Translations under genes and position numbers: made by a program | Shown: positions 8,458 to 17,069 of the stretch, piece by piece | How the letters are laid out: each line of letters opens with the position of its first letter | How positions within the stretch are numbered: the stretch's first letter is position 1 | The notes under the pieces: model-generated | What the model was told of the DNA's origin: nothing | The model's input: the letters and a program-made list of their open reading frames with translations, nothing else | The model's database searches: none | DNA from: Leptothrix sp. (in: b-proteobacteria) | GTDB taxonomy: Bacteria; Pseudomonadota; Gammaproteobacteria; Burkholderiales; Burkholderiaceae_C | Direction of reading: 5' to 3' | Assembly (NCBI GenBank): GCA_013822685.1 | Contig: PNKV01000020.1 | Coordinates: 1-64,000 of the forward strand | DNA length: 64,000 bases

Positions 8458-9286
8458 CGCGTCGGATGTCGGGGGCGGACGGGGTCTGGAAGTGGGTCAG
8501 CCAGCGCAGCACTTCGGCCACGGTGGCTTGCGGTTGTTCGAAAGGATACAGGTGGGTGCCGGCGATCCACGACATGTTGGCCGAACCGACCACGCGGCGC
8601 ACCCCGCTGAGCTGGACGGCCCGGAGCTCTTTGGAGCGCGTGCCGCCGATGAACGCCATGGGGCAGGCCGGCGGATGGCGGCGGAACTCCTGCACCAGGT
8701 TCACGGGCATGCTCTTGTAGATGCGGGACTCGATCTCGCGCTTGAAGCTGAGGCGGCGGCTGACGCTGGGGTGGTGCTCGGTGCCGTGCTGCACATAGGC
8801 GTCGAACACGCCGGGGTGAAAGGCGGCGAACTTGGGTTTGGCAATGAAGTGCTCGCGCACGGCCTCCAGGGTGGGCCACTCGTGGCAGCGCTGGGCGGCC
8901 ACGCCCGAGGGCATGACGCGGTCAACCACGCCGAGGGCCTTGACCAGCTTCAGGCCCCAGGCGCGCCAGCCGTGCAGCAGGGGTGAGTCCAGCACCACCA
9001 CGCCGCGGGCCAGCTCAGGATGGCGGCTGGCCAGCATCATGCTCAGGTAGCCGCCCAGTGAGTGGCCGACCAGGTAGACCGGGTGGCCCACCTCGTGGTC
9101 GATGAAATCCTTGAGCTGGCGGACCAGGTGCGGCCAGTCGGCGGTGACGGGGTAGCGTGGGTCGTGCCCGATTTTTTCGATGGCGTGGACCGTGTAGCCG
9201 GCTGCGCGCCAGGCATCGAACAGCTCGCGGTAGGTGCTGGCCGGGAAACTGTTGGCGTGCGAGAAAACGATGGTGGGCTGGCTCAT
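8435..9286 (-). CDS. alpha/beta hydrolase
   Basis: The 283-residue protein has the alpha/beta-hydrolase fold signatures: oxyanion strand IVFSHANSFP near the N-terminus, nucleophile elbow GHSLGG with Ser76, and a C-terminal GTHLYPFE with His245 as the expected catalytic histidine. There is no signal peptide, so it should be cytosolic. Substrate is not predictable; ester or epoxide hydrolysis is typical for the family. It heads a minus-strand block that continues, with overlap, into the AraC-type regulator. A 212-bp region separates it from the divergent pyk and must hold both promoters. Confidence 0.88.
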   Translation of the reverse strand: MSQPTIVFSHANSFPASTYRELFDAWRAAGYTVHAIEKIGHDPRYPVTADWPHLVRQLKDFIDHEVGHPVYLVGHSLGGYLSMMLASRHPELARGVVVLDSPLLHGWRAWGLKLVKALGVVDRVMPSGVAAQRCHEWPTLEAVREHFIAKPKFAAFHPGVFDAYVQHGTEHHPSVSRRLSFKREIESRIYKSMPVNLVQEFRRHPPACPMAFIGGTRSKELRAVQLSGVRRVVGSANMSWIAGTHLYPFEQPQATVAEVLRWLTHFQTPSAPDIRRDDRTRHR

Positions 9287-9498
9287 GGGATGGACTGCTG
9301 GGGGCTCCCTTGAATGTCGGCTGATCGGACACTTTGCTGAAGCATTACCTGAGGGCGCAAGGCGCGCGGGTCAGTGTAATGTCTTGAGGGAAGGCGCGAC
9401 AAGCGAGGGTCTTGCCGCACCAATTCCGGCTTTTCACCAGGCGGTTTGGTGGGACACTGTTTGCGAGACAACTGCCACTCTGAACGAGTCGAAATACC
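9287..9498. promoter_or_regulatory. divergent intergenic region between the alpha/beta hydrolase and pyk
   Basis: These 212 bases must hold promoters for both genes. I see no convincing -35/-10 pair on either strand. A GGACACT word occurs twice (9328 and 9452 areas), each followed by TTTGC or GTTTGC, and ATTAC/GTAAT half-sites flank the middle. None is strong enough to name as an operator. Confidence 0.3.
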
Positions 9499-10929
9499 AT
9501 GCCACGTGCCACCAAGATCGTCGCCACCCTGGGTCCTGCTTCCTCGTCGCCCGAGGTGTTGGAGCGCATGCTGCGTGCGGGGGTCGACGTGGTGCGCCTG
9601 AACTTCTCGCACGGCAAGGCGCAGGACCACATCGACCGCGCCACCCTGGTGCGCGAGGTGGCCAAGAAGGTGGGCAAGGTCGTGGCCATCATGGCCGACC
9701 TGCAGGGCCCCAAGATCCGCGTGGGCAAATTCGCCGAAGGCAGCGTGATGCTGGAGAACGGCCAGCCTTTCGTGCTGGACGCCAGCCGTGCTGAGCCAGG
9801 TGACATCCACGGCGTGGGCCTGGACTACAAGGAGCTGCCCCGCGATGTGCGCGCTGGCGACATCCTGCTGTTGAATGATGGCTTGCTGGTGCTTACCGTG
9901 GAGTCGGTGAAGGGCGAGGCCGTCAACACCATCGTGAAGGTGGGTGGTGAGCTGTCCAACAACAAGGGCATCAACAAGCAGGGCGGCGGCTTGACCGCGC
10001 CGGCCTTGACGGCCAAGGACATGGAAGACATCCGGACGGCGGCGAGCTTCCAATGCGATTACATCGCGGTGTCCTTCCCTAAAAATTCGACCGACATGGA
10101 GATGGCGCGCCAGTTGTGCAACGTGGCGGGCGAGCCCTGGAAGCACCGCCCGGCGCTGATCGCCAAGATCGAGCGCACCGAGGCCATCCCCAACCTGGAA
10201 AGCATCCTGAAGGCGTCGGACGGGATCATGGTGGCGCGGGGCGACCTGGCCGTCGAAGTGGGCAATGCCGCCGTGCCGGCGCTGCAAAAGCGCATGATCA
10301 AGCTGGCCCGCGAGATGGACAAGGTGGTGATCACCGCCACGCAAATGATGGAGTCGATGATCGTGAACCCGGTGCCCACGCGCGCCGAGGTGTCCGACGT
10401 GGCCAACGCGGTGCTGGATGGCACCGATGCCGTGATGCTGAGCGCCGAAACCGCCGCTGGCAAATACCCGGTCGAGACCGTGGAGCAGATGGCCGCGATC
10501 GCCATGGCCGCCGAGGGCGCCGAGGACGTGACGCTGGACGCCGATTTCACCAACAAGAAGTTTGGCCGCATCGACCAGTCGATCGCCATGGGCGCGCTGT
10601 TCACGGCGCACCACCTGGGTTGCAAGGCCATCATCGCCTTGACCGAATCGGGCTCGACCGCGTTGTGGATGAGCCGGCACAAGATCCACGTGCCGATTTT
10701 TGGCATGACGGCGCAGCCCATCTCGCAACGCAAGATGGCGCTGTACCGCAATGTGCAGCCCTTGCTGATCCGCAGCCACACCGACCGCGACGAGGCACTC
10801 AAGCAGGCCGAATCGCTGCTGGTGGAAAGCGGCCTGCTCAAGCCGGGCGACACCTACGCCATCACCTGCGGCGAGCCCATGGGCTACCCGGGCGGCACCA
10901 ACATGCTCAAGGTGTGCGAGGTGGGCTGA
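9499..10929 (+). CDS. pyk: pyruvate kinase
   Basis: This 476-residue enzyme converts phosphoenolpyruvate and ADP to pyruvate and ATP. Family signatures are clear: TKIVATLGPAS at the N-terminus, RLNFSHG, the metal- and substrate-binding KIERTEAI, the MVARGDLAVE block, and ITATQMMESM with DGTDAVMLSAETAAGKYP. The C-terminal domain is complete and ends GYPGGTNMLKVCEVG. The ATG at 9499 fits family length. The gene ends seven bases from the convergent end of the BAHD-type acyltransferase gene, with no terminator visible between them. Confidence 0.98.
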   Translation: MPRATKIVATLGPASSSPEVLERMLRAGVDVVRLNFSHGKAQDHIDRATLVREVAKKVGKVVAIMADLQGPKIRVGKFAEGSVMLENGQPFVLDASRAEPGDIHGVGLDYKELPRDVRAGDILLLNDGLLVLTVESVKGEAVNTIVKVGGELSNNKGINKQGGGLTAPALTAKDMEDIRTAASFQCDYIAVSFPKNSTDMEMARQLCNVAGEPWKHRPALIAKIERTEAIPNLESILKASDGIMVARGDLAVEVGNAAVPALQKRMIKLAREMDKVVITATQMMESMIVNPVPTRAEVSDVANAVLDGTDAVMLSAETAAGKYPVETVEQMAAIAMAAEGAEDVTLDADFTNKKFGRIDQSIAMGALFTAHHLGCKAIIALTESGSTALWMSRHKIHVPIFGMTAQPISQRKMALYRNVQPLLIRSHTDRDEALKQAESLLVESGLLKPGDTYAITCGEPMGYPGGTNMLKVCEVG

Positions 10930-10936
10930 GCGGGTT

Positions 10937-12226
10937 TCACAGCGCGCGCAAGCCGGCCAGTTCGCCCCGGCGGGCGGTCAGGCGCACGTCGAAGCCACCG
11001 TCCGTGCCGGGAGTGGGTGTCAACAGCAGGTGGCGGTAGGGCGGTCGCTCGGTTTCGTGCCAGCTGGGCGGTCCTTGGCCAAAGTCCATCTTGTAGACCG
11101 GGAAGTGCGCGCAGTTGTTGACGATGATGCCCGCCTCGACCAATTGCTGGCCCCCTTCTGACAAGAGCTGACCCACGGTGTGCCCTTGGCGATGGCCTTC
11201 GATGTAGCCCAGGTAGCCCAGCAGCTCGTCCTGGCTGATCCGATCCAGCGGGATGTGGCAGCGTTGGGCGAGCGTGGGCAGGCTGCCATCGGCCAGGTCT
11301 TGGGGGCTCAGGGTGACGAGGTCGCGCCCCAGCGCGTTGCCGATGAACTTGCGCGCCAGGCCCAGCTGGCGCCGAAAGCGCAGATCGGTGATCACGGTGA
11401 TGGCGCGGGGCGTGCGGGCCCTCAGATGAGCTGACCAAGCCCGCAGACAGTGGGCGATGGCCAGGTCATGGGCGGCCACGCTGCTGCCCTCGGGCAGTTG
11501 GGCCTTGGCCTCGTCCTTCCACTGCTGCACTTGCTGCGGGGTGATGCGGAAGATCACCCTGTCGAGCTGGGTGACGTGCTGCCAGGCAAAGCGCGTGTAC
11601 AACACCACCCGTTGCAGCAGCGGCGTGGGGCGCACGGTGGGATGCTCGCAAGGCCGGTGCATGTTCTCCTGGCCAAAGCGGATCACGGCATTGCGGTCCA
11701 GCACGGGTGGTGTGAGGGTGCCGCCGTGGTGGGCCCGAACCCAATCCATCAGGAAGACCCACAGCGCGCCGCCATCGCAGGCCGAGTGCACGGGGTTGAT
11801 CGACAGCACCGCGCCACCGTCGCTGAACTGGTGAAGCTCGATCACCATGAGCGCGCGGGGCCGGTCCACCACCTGCCACGGGTAGATGCGCGTGAAGAAC
11901 CGGCGGATGCCTTGGTTCATGGGCTGCGACACGCCATAGGGGGGCAAGGGCCCGGCGTGTTGCTTGACGATGAAGGGCACGCCCTGGTCAGCAGCGTCAA
12001 TGAAGATGTGGCCTTTCACGTCGCGCTTGAGCCGCCCGGACAGCACCGGGTAGGCGTTCAAGGTGGTGGCCAGCGATTGCTTCAGTGCCTTGGCGTCCAG
12101 GCCTTGGGGGTAGACCAGGATGCACGCGGTGGCGGCATGCGAGGCCAGCACGTCCAGGCCGGTGAGGTACTGGCGCTCCATCGTGGCCCCTGCCCTGACC
12201 AGGGTGCGCTCGGTGAGAAGGGGCAT
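10937..12226 (-). CDS. BAHD-type acyltransferase (plant-like transferase family)
   Basis: This 429-residue protein carries both BAHD hallmarks: HSACDG (His147 to Gly152; family HxxxDG, where His is the catalytic base) and MDFGQG (residues about 380-385; family DFGWG, structural). This points to transfer of an acyl group from CoA or ACP to an alcohol or amine. BAHD enzymes are best known from plants and fungi, so a bacterial copy next to an acyl carrier protein is noteworthy. The start at 12226 has AGGAT upstream; the frame extends to 12292 with no support. It is divergent from the carrier protein gene across 80 bp and probably acts in the same pathway as the genes to its right. Confidence 0.75.
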   Translation of the reverse strand: MPLLTERTLVRAGATMERQYLTGLDVLASHAATACILVYPQGLDAKALKQSLATTLNAYPVLSGRLKRDVKGHIFIDAADQGVPFIVKQHAGPLPPYGVSQPMNQGIRRFFTRIYPWQVVDRPRALMVIELHQFSDGGAVLSINPVHSACDGGALWVFLMDWVRAHHGGTLTPPVLDRNAVIRFGQENMHRPCEHPTVRPTPLLQRVVLYTRFAWQHVTQLDRVIFRITPQQVQQWKDEAKAQLPEGSSVAAHDLAIAHCLRAWSAHLRARTPRAITVITDLRFRRQLGLARKFIGNALGRDLVTLSPQDLADGSLPTLAQRCHIPLDRISQDELLGYLGYIEGHRQGHTVGQLLSEGGQQLVEAGIIVNNCAHFPVYKMDFGQGPPSWHETERPPYRHLLLTPTPGTDGGFDVRLTARRGELAGLRAL

Positions 12227-12269
12227 GGTGATCCTGTGGTTTGTGTTGGCGTGGCGATGGCGGCGCCAT

Positions 12270-12278
12270 GATACAAAC
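12270..12278 (+). promoter_or_regulatory. candidate extended -10 promoter for the acyl carrier protein gene
   Basis: TGATACAAA reads as an extended -10 (TGn followed by TACAAA) in the 80-bp divergent gap. It would start transcription about 20 bases before the ATG at 12307. No good -35 is visible, as is common for extended -10 promoters. GGGAG at 12294-12298 is the ribosome binding site. Confidence 0.3.
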
Positions 12279-12306
12279 GGCACGCATTTCATTGGGAGTT
12301 TGCACC

Positions 12307-12537
12307 ATGGATCGTTTAATCACCGACATCGAGGACGCGACGCAAAGCCTGCCCGGCCTGTTCGGGCCCGATGCGATGTTGGAAACCGTGGAGGGCTGGG
12401 ACTCTCTGGGCATGGCCTTGTTCATCGGCATCGTGGCCGAGCGCACTGGCGTGGAACTGGCGATCGAAGATTTGACGGAGTGCACGACGGTGCGTGATCT
12501 GCAGGCCATGCTGGAGCGCAAGGGCGCTGTGACCTGA
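12307..12537 (+). CDS. free-standing acyl carrier protein
   Basis: This 76-residue acidic protein has the carrier-protein fold and a phosphopantetheine attachment motif WDSLGM with Ser33, in the expected context after a short helix. It differs from the housekeeping AcpP consensus (GADSLDTVE), so it is a specialised carrier dedicated to a local pathway. GGGAG lies eight bases before the ATG. It is the first plus-strand gene of the cluster and lies back to back with the BAHD-type acyltransferase. It likely carries the acyl chain handled by the KAS III and SDR encoded downstream. Confidence 0.85.
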   Translation: MDRLITDIEDATQSLPGLFGPDAMLETVEGWDSLGMALFIGIVAERTGVELAIEDLTECTTVRDLQAMLERKGAVT

Positions 12538-12671
12538 GCAGGCTGGGCTGTGAACTTGCGGGAATGTCCTCCCCCCGGTTGACGGGGATGTCAGCGCCAT
12601 CATTGATTATTCGGTAAACGGCCGATGATAGAGTTCTCCGTGGCATCACATATTCATGGGAGCTTGTGGTC

Positions 12672-13718
12672 GTGAAAGCAGTTTATTTCGAAGCACATGG
12701 TGGCCTGGATGTGTTGCGCTACGGCGATGTGCCAGACCCCTCTCCCGCCGCTGGCGAGGTGGTGATCCGGGTGGAGGCCGCGGGGCTCAACCACAACGAC
12801 ATCTGGGCCCGCCAGGGGCTGCCGAAAATCAACGTCCCCCTGCCGCACATCTCGGGCTCGGACGCCGCGGGCGTGGTGACCGAAGTGGGGCCGGGCGTCG
12901 TCTATCCGCGCGTGGGCGACGAGGTGGTGGTCTACCCCATCCAGTCCTGCCGGGTGTGCCAGCACTGTCTGGCGGGCGAAGAACTGTTCTGCCGCACGAT
13001 GGAAGTCTGGGGCTTTCAGACGGGGCCGCTGATCGGCGCGTTTTCCCAATACGCCCGTGTGCAGGCCGCGCAATGCCTGCCCAAGCCCGCCCACTTGACC
13101 TGGAGCGAGGCGGCCGTGACCAGCAGCGCCATGCTCACGGTGTGGCGCATGCTGGTCACGCGCACCCAGACCAAGCCGGGCGAGCATGTGCTGATTTTTG
13201 GCGCCAGTGGCGGCACGGGCACGGCCGCCATCCAGCTCACCAAGGCGCTAGGGGCAGTGTCCATCGCCGTGGCCTCCAGTCAGCGCAAGGCCGAGTTCTG
13301 CGAGTCGCTCGGGGCCGATCACATCATCCGCAGTGACCTGCACGACGTGGCGCGGGAGGCGCGCCGCATCACGCACCGCAAGGGGGTCGACGTGGTGTTT
13401 GACCATGTGGGCGCCACGACCTGGCAGATCGGCATCGAGGCACTGCGCTGGGGTGGGCGGCTGGTCATCTGCGGTGCCACCGAGGGCTTTGATGCCAAGG
13501 TGGACTTGCGCTTTCTTTGGAACAAGCAGCTCTCCTTGCTGGGCTCGCACGCGGGCACCCATAAGGAGTGGGTCCAGGCCATGCGCCTGGTCGAGGAGCG
13601 CGCCCTGCGCCCGGCCCTGACCGAGGTCATCGGCTTGCAAGACCTGCCCGATGCGCAAGCCCGCATGGCGGCTCGCGGCACCATCGGAAAAATCGCCGTT
13701 GACATGGTGGGCCGCTGA
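12672..13718 (+). CDS. zinc-type medium-chain alcohol dehydrogenase / quinone oxidoreductase
   Basis: The roughly 348-residue protein is a medium-chain dehydrogenase/reductase. Visible features are the N-terminal GroES-like domain with GLNHNDIW and SGSDAAGVV, a structural-zinc-like cysteine set (CRVCQHCLAGEELFC) and the NADPH-binding GASGGTGTAAIQL. The catalytic-zinc cysteine is replaced (the usual GLCxxD position reads NHNDIW), so a reductase of double bonds or quinones is as likely as an alcohol dehydrogenase. The GTG at 12672 is preferred because GGGAG lies nine bases upstream; a GTG at 12666 is in frame but too close. The 134-bp gap after the carrier protein may hold a second promoter. 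Confidence 0.85.
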   Translation: MKAVYFEAHGGLDVLRYGDVPDPSPAAGEVVIRVEAAGLNHNDIWARQGLPKINVPLPHISGSDAAGVVTEVGPGVVYPRVGDEVVVYPIQSCRVCQHCLAGEELFCRTMEVWGFQTGPLIGAFSQYARVQAAQCLPKPAHLTWSEAAVTSSAMLTVWRMLVTRTQTKPGEHVLIFGASGGTGTAAIQLTKALGAVSIAVASSQRKAEFCESLGADHIIRSDLHDVAREARRITHRKGVDVVFDHVGATTWQIGIEALRWGGRLVICGATEGFDAKVDLRFLWNKQLSLLGSHAGTHKEWVQAMRLVEERALRPALTEVIGLQDLPDAQARMAARGTIGKIAVDMVGR

Positions 13719-13740
13719 GGCGGCACGGAGTATTCATTTG

Positions 13741-14727
13741 ATGCAGCAAGCAGTTTCGATCACGGCCACAGGCAGCTACACGCCGACCCAGGTCATGGAC
13801 AACCACCAACTGGTCGCCCGCTTCGGCTTGACCGTGGACGACGCGTGGATCGTCAGCCGCACGGGCATCCGCAGCCGCCACTGGCTGCAGCCTGGCGAGA
13901 CGACTTCGGACATGGCGGTGATCGCCGCACAGCGTTGCCTGGACCAGGCCGGGATCTCGGCCTCGCAGGTGGACCGCATCATCATGGCGACCATCTCGCC
14001 CGACCTGCCCAGCCCTTCCACGGCCACCATCGTGGCCCGCAAGCTGGGCGCGCGCTGCATGGCGTTTGACATCTCGGCGGCGTGTTCAGGTTTCATGTAT
14101 GGCCTGGATCTGGCCGCCGCGTCGATCCAGACGGGCGCGCGCCGGGTGCTGGTGATCGGGGCCGATGCGCGCAGCCGCTATGTCAACCCGAAGGACCATC
14201 GATCGACGGTGTTGTTCGCCGATGGCGCGGGCTGTGCCCTGGTCGAGCCCAGCACGACCAAGCCCGGCTTTCTGAGCATGGTGTGCGGGGCCGAGGGCAT
14301 CGAGCGCATGGGCGCCTACATCCCGGCCGGCGGGGCGCAGCTTCCAGCCAGCTTTGAAACGGTGGCCGCGGGCCAGCACTACCTGCACATCGAACCCAAG
14401 ACCGACATCTTCGAGCTCTTCTTGCGCTTCACGCTGGAGTCGTGTCACCAGGCGCTGGACCGCGCTGGCTTGACGGTGCCCGACATCGACATCTTCATCA
14501 CGCACCAGGGCAATGCCAACCTTGTTCAGATGGCGGCCAAGGAGCTGGGCTTTGCGCCCGAGGCCGTGGTCGATGAAGTGGCCCACCATGGCAACACGGC
14601 CGGGGCCTCGGTGGCCATCGCGCTGGACGAGACGCTTCGCTCTGGCCGCATCAAGCCGGGCAGCAAGGTGCTGTTGGCGGCGGTGGGGGCGGGCTGCACC
14701 TTCGCGGCCGCCGTTCACCAGTTCTGA
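13741..14727 (+). CDS. beta-ketoacyl-ACP synthase III family enzyme (catalytically intact)
   Basis: This 328-residue protein resembles FabH. The catalytic triad is complete: Cys115 in AACSGF, His255 in ITHQGN, and Asn285 in HHGNTAG. It also has the RTGIRSRHW and DHRSTVLFADGAG blocks of the family. KAS III enzymes condense an acyl-CoA starter with malonyl-ACP, and relatives catalyse other acyl transfers or head-to-head condensations. The ATG at 13741 is 22 bp after the oxidoreductase stop. It is the only condensing enzyme in the cluster with an intact active site; the second KAS III-like protein at 17066 lacks it, so the two may form a heterodimer. Confidence 0.9.
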   Translation: MQQAVSITATGSYTPTQVMDNHQLVARFGLTVDDAWIVSRTGIRSRHWLQPGETTSDMAVIAAQRCLDQAGISASQVDRIIMATISPDLPSPSTATIVARKLGARCMAFDISAACSGFMYGLDLAAASIQTGARRVLVIGADARSRYVNPKDHRSTVLFADGAGCALVEPSTTKPGFLSMVCGAEGIERMGAYIPAGGAQLPASFETVAAGQHYLHIEPKTDIFELFLRFTLESCHQALDRAGLTVPDIDIFITHQGNANLVQMAAKELGFAPEAVVDEVAHHGNTAGASVAIALDETLRSGRIKPGSKVLLAAVGAGCTFAAAVHQF

Positions 14728-14742
14728 CGCGTGCCTGCGCAC

Positions 14743-15504
14743 ATGGACCAGTCCGGGCTTGCCCATCCGCCCGGCCGCACGGCGCTGGTGACCGGGGCAG
14801 GCCGCGGCATCGGCAAGGCCACGGCCTTGGCCCTGGCGGCCCAGGGTCTGCACGTGGTGCTGACCGGTCGGCATGAAGAACGATTGCGTGAAGCCGTGGA
14901 CGAGATCCTTGCCTTGGGTGGATCGGCTCAGGCCTTGGTGGGCGACCTGGCCGACGAGGCCTTCTGGCAAGCACTGGCTGCGCTGCCTAACCCGGTGGAT
15001 GTGATGGTGCACAACGCCAGCCAGCCTGCGGCCTTCGGTGTGATCGAGAACGTGCCCATCGCCGACCTGCATGGCGTGATGGACAGCGTGCTGTTCGCGG
15101 GCCTGCGCGTGGCCCGGCTGTGCGTGCCGCACATGAAGCAGGCGGGCTTTGGCCGATTGGTCTTTGTGGGCTCGACCGCCAGCGAGTTGGGCGCGCATGG
15201 CCAGGTGGGCTATGCCGCCGCCAAGTCCGGCCTGCAAGGCCTGGTGCGCAGCCTGGCCCTGGAAGTGTCGCGCTTCGGGGTGACGTGCAACCTGGTGGAG
15301 CCCGGCTTCATTGACACCGAACGCACGCGCGGCGCTGTGTCTGATGCGGTGCGCGGCAAGCTGGCCGCACGTGCGGCGGTGGGCCGCGCGGGCACGCCCG
15401 AAGAAGTGGCCGCCGTGATCGCCTTTTTGTCTTCGCCGCTGGCCAGCTATGTCACCGGCGTGTGCCTGCCCGTCAGTGGCGGGATCGAACTGGGTTTGAG
15501 ATGA
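14743..15504 (+). CDS. short-chain dehydrogenase/reductase (FabG-like)
   Basis: This classical SDR of about 253 residues has the cofactor motif TGAGRGIG, the NAS structural motif, catalytic Ser in GSTAS, and the YAAAK active-site pair, and ends with the typical VSGG(I) C-terminus. It most likely reduces a 3-oxoacyl thioester or related carbonyl made by the neighbouring KAS III. ATG 14743 is used; a GTG at 14731 in the same frame is possible and neither has a clear Shine-Dalgarno. The stop codon overlaps the ATG of the ligase gene (ATGA), showing translational coupling. Confidence 0.87.
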   Translation: MDQSGLAHPPGRTALVTGAGRGIGKATALALAAQGLHVVLTGRHEERLREAVDEILALGGSAQALVGDLADEAFWQALAALPNPVDVMVHNASQPAAFGVIENVPIADLHGVMDSVLFAGLRVARLCVPHMKQAGFGRLVFVGSTASELGAHGQVGYAAAKSGLQGLVRSLALEVSRFGVTCNLVEPGFIDTERTRGAVSDAVRGKLAARAAVGRAGTPEEVAAVIAFLSSPLASYVTGVCLPVSGGIELGLR

Positions 15505-17069
15505 CCATTGACACCTACCTGTGGCGCAGTGCGCGCCTGTTCCCCCACTTCCCGGCCGTGGTCGATGCCCGCCGCAGCCTGAGCTACAGCGAGTTCGAAG
15601 GCGAAGTGCGGCGCCTGGCCGCCGTGCTGCGAAGCAGCGGCCTGCAAGCAGGCGACCGCGTGGCGGTGCTGTCCAAGAACCGCTGGGAATACGCGGCGCT
15701 TTATTACGCGGCCGCAAGGGTGGATGCCGTGGTGGTGCCACTCAACTGGCGCCTGAGCGTGCCCGAGCTGCGCTGGATCCTGACGGATGCCGCGCCCACC
15801 ATGGTGGTGGCCGAAGGCGGCTATGCGCGCAACCTGGATCCGGTGCGCCAAGACATCACTGGTGTGCGCGATTGGGTGGCCCTGGACCAGGCGCCATCAG
15901 GCTGGGCTCAGCTTGATCAACTCATGGCGGCCAGCACGCCGCTGGGCGATGCGCCGCAAGCCCGCGCCCCCGAGGCCGTGCACGCGCCCTTGGTGCAGAT
16001 CTACACCAGCGGCACCACGGGCCGCCCCAAAGGCGCAGTGTTGACGCACGCCAACCTGGCCGCCGCCATCGCTGCCTTGCTGAGCGATTTCGATTTGCGC
16101 CCTGGCGAGGATCGCTTTCTGCAGGTCACGCCGCTGTTCCATGTGGGCGGCGCCCTGATGGTGATGACCTGCGCGGCCACCTGCACCACCTTGCGCCTGC
16201 TGACCGAGTTCGAGCCCATGCCTGCCGCGCGCTGCCTGGCGAATGAACCCGTGACCCACACCCTGATGGTGCCCGCCATGCTGCGTTGGCTCTTTGCCGA
16301 ACCAGGCGTGGAGCAACTGAAATTTGCCCACCTGCGCTTTGTGGCCTATGGCGCGGCGCCCATGCCCGTGGCGCTGCTGGAGCAGGCCATGGCCCGGCTG
16401 CAATGCCGCTTTTTCCAGGGCTATGGCCTGAGCGAAACCGCCGGCGTGCTGACCATCTTGCGGCCCGAAGACCATGTGCTGGATGGCTCGCCTCGCGCCC
16501 TGGCAAGGTTGGCCTCGGCGGGCCGTGAGATGTTGGGCACGCACATCCGCGTGGTCGACCCCGACGGCCAGGACGTGCCCGTGGGCGCTGTGGGCGAGGT
16601 GGTGGCACGCGGGCCTTGCGTCTCTCCGGGTTACTGGAACCTGCCCGAGGCCAGTGTGGAAGCCAACCGCGATGGCTGGTTCTGGACGGGCGACCTGGGC
16701 ACGCTGGACGACGAGCGCTACCTGACCATCGTCGACCGGGTCAAGGACATGATCGTGCTGGGCGGCGAGAACATCTACCCGCGCGAGATCGAGCTGGCCC
16801 TGGCCTCGCACCCGGCGGTGACCGACTGTGCCGTGATCGGCATCCCGCATGAGCTTTGGGGCGAAGAGGTGCTGGCGTACGTCACGCTGGCCGAAGGGGC
16901 GGCGTTCGAGCCCCGCGTGCTGATCGCGCATTGCCGCCAGAGCCTGGCGCGCTACAAGTGCCCCACCAAGGTGGAGCTGCTCACCGCCATCCCGCGCAAC
17001 GCCGCGGGCAAGATCGAAAAAGCCAAGCTGCGCGAGCCCTACTGGACGGGCCAGAAGAAGCGCGTATGA
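15501..17069 (+). CDS. AMP-forming acyl-CoA/acyl-ACP ligase
   Basis: The 522-residue protein is an ANL-family adenylating enzyme. Signatures in order are the P-loop YTSGTTGRPKGA (about residues 168-179), GYGLSETAG, WTGDLG, RVKDMIVLGGENIYPREIE at the hinge, and the C-terminal catalytic lysine in NAAGKIEK. It would activate a carboxylic acid as acyl-AMP and load it onto CoA or the local carrier protein. Chain-length or aromatic preference cannot be read by eye. The ATG overlaps the SDR stop, and its own stop overlaps the ATG of the next gene, so SDR, ligase and KAS III-like protein are translationally coupled. Confidence 0.92.
   Translation: MTIDTYLWRSARLFPHFPAVVDARRSLSYSEFEGEVRRLAAVLRSSGLQAGDRVAVLSKNRWEYAALYYAAARVDAVVVPLNWRLSVPELRWILTDAAPTMVVAEGGYARNLDPVRQDITGVRDWVALDQAPSGWAQLDQLMAASTPLGDAPQARAPEAVHAPLVQIYTSGTTGRPKGAVLTHANLAAAIAALLSDFDLRPGEDRFLQVTPLFHVGGALMVMTCAATCTTLRLLTEFEPMPAARCLANEPVTHTLMVPAMLRWLFAEPGVEQLKFAHLRFVAYGAAPMPVALLEQAMARLQCRFFQGYGLSETAGVLTILRPEDHVLDGSPRALARLASAGREMLGTHIRVVDPDGQDVPVGAVGEVVARGPCVSPGYWNLPEASVEANRDGWFWTGDLGTLDDERYLTIVDRVKDMIVLGGENIYPREIELALASHPAVTDCAVIGIPHELWGEEVLAYVTLAEGAAFEPRVLIAHCRQSLARYKCPTKVELLTAIPRNAAGKIEKAKLREPYWTGQKKRV

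Noticed and set aside
14086..15741. A 551-codon open frame on the minus strand across the KAS III and SDR genes
   Set aside because: It is rich in Arg, His, Gly and Ala with no recognisable motif, while both plus-strand genes have complete catalytic motifs and overlapping starts and stops.
13741..17069. OleABCD-type long-chain olefin cluster
   Set aside because: The SDR is a short classical FabG-like enzyme rather than an extended OleD, the ligase has the normal acyl-CoA ligase C-terminal lysine motif, and an ACP and a BAHD-type enzyme are present, which that pathway does not use.
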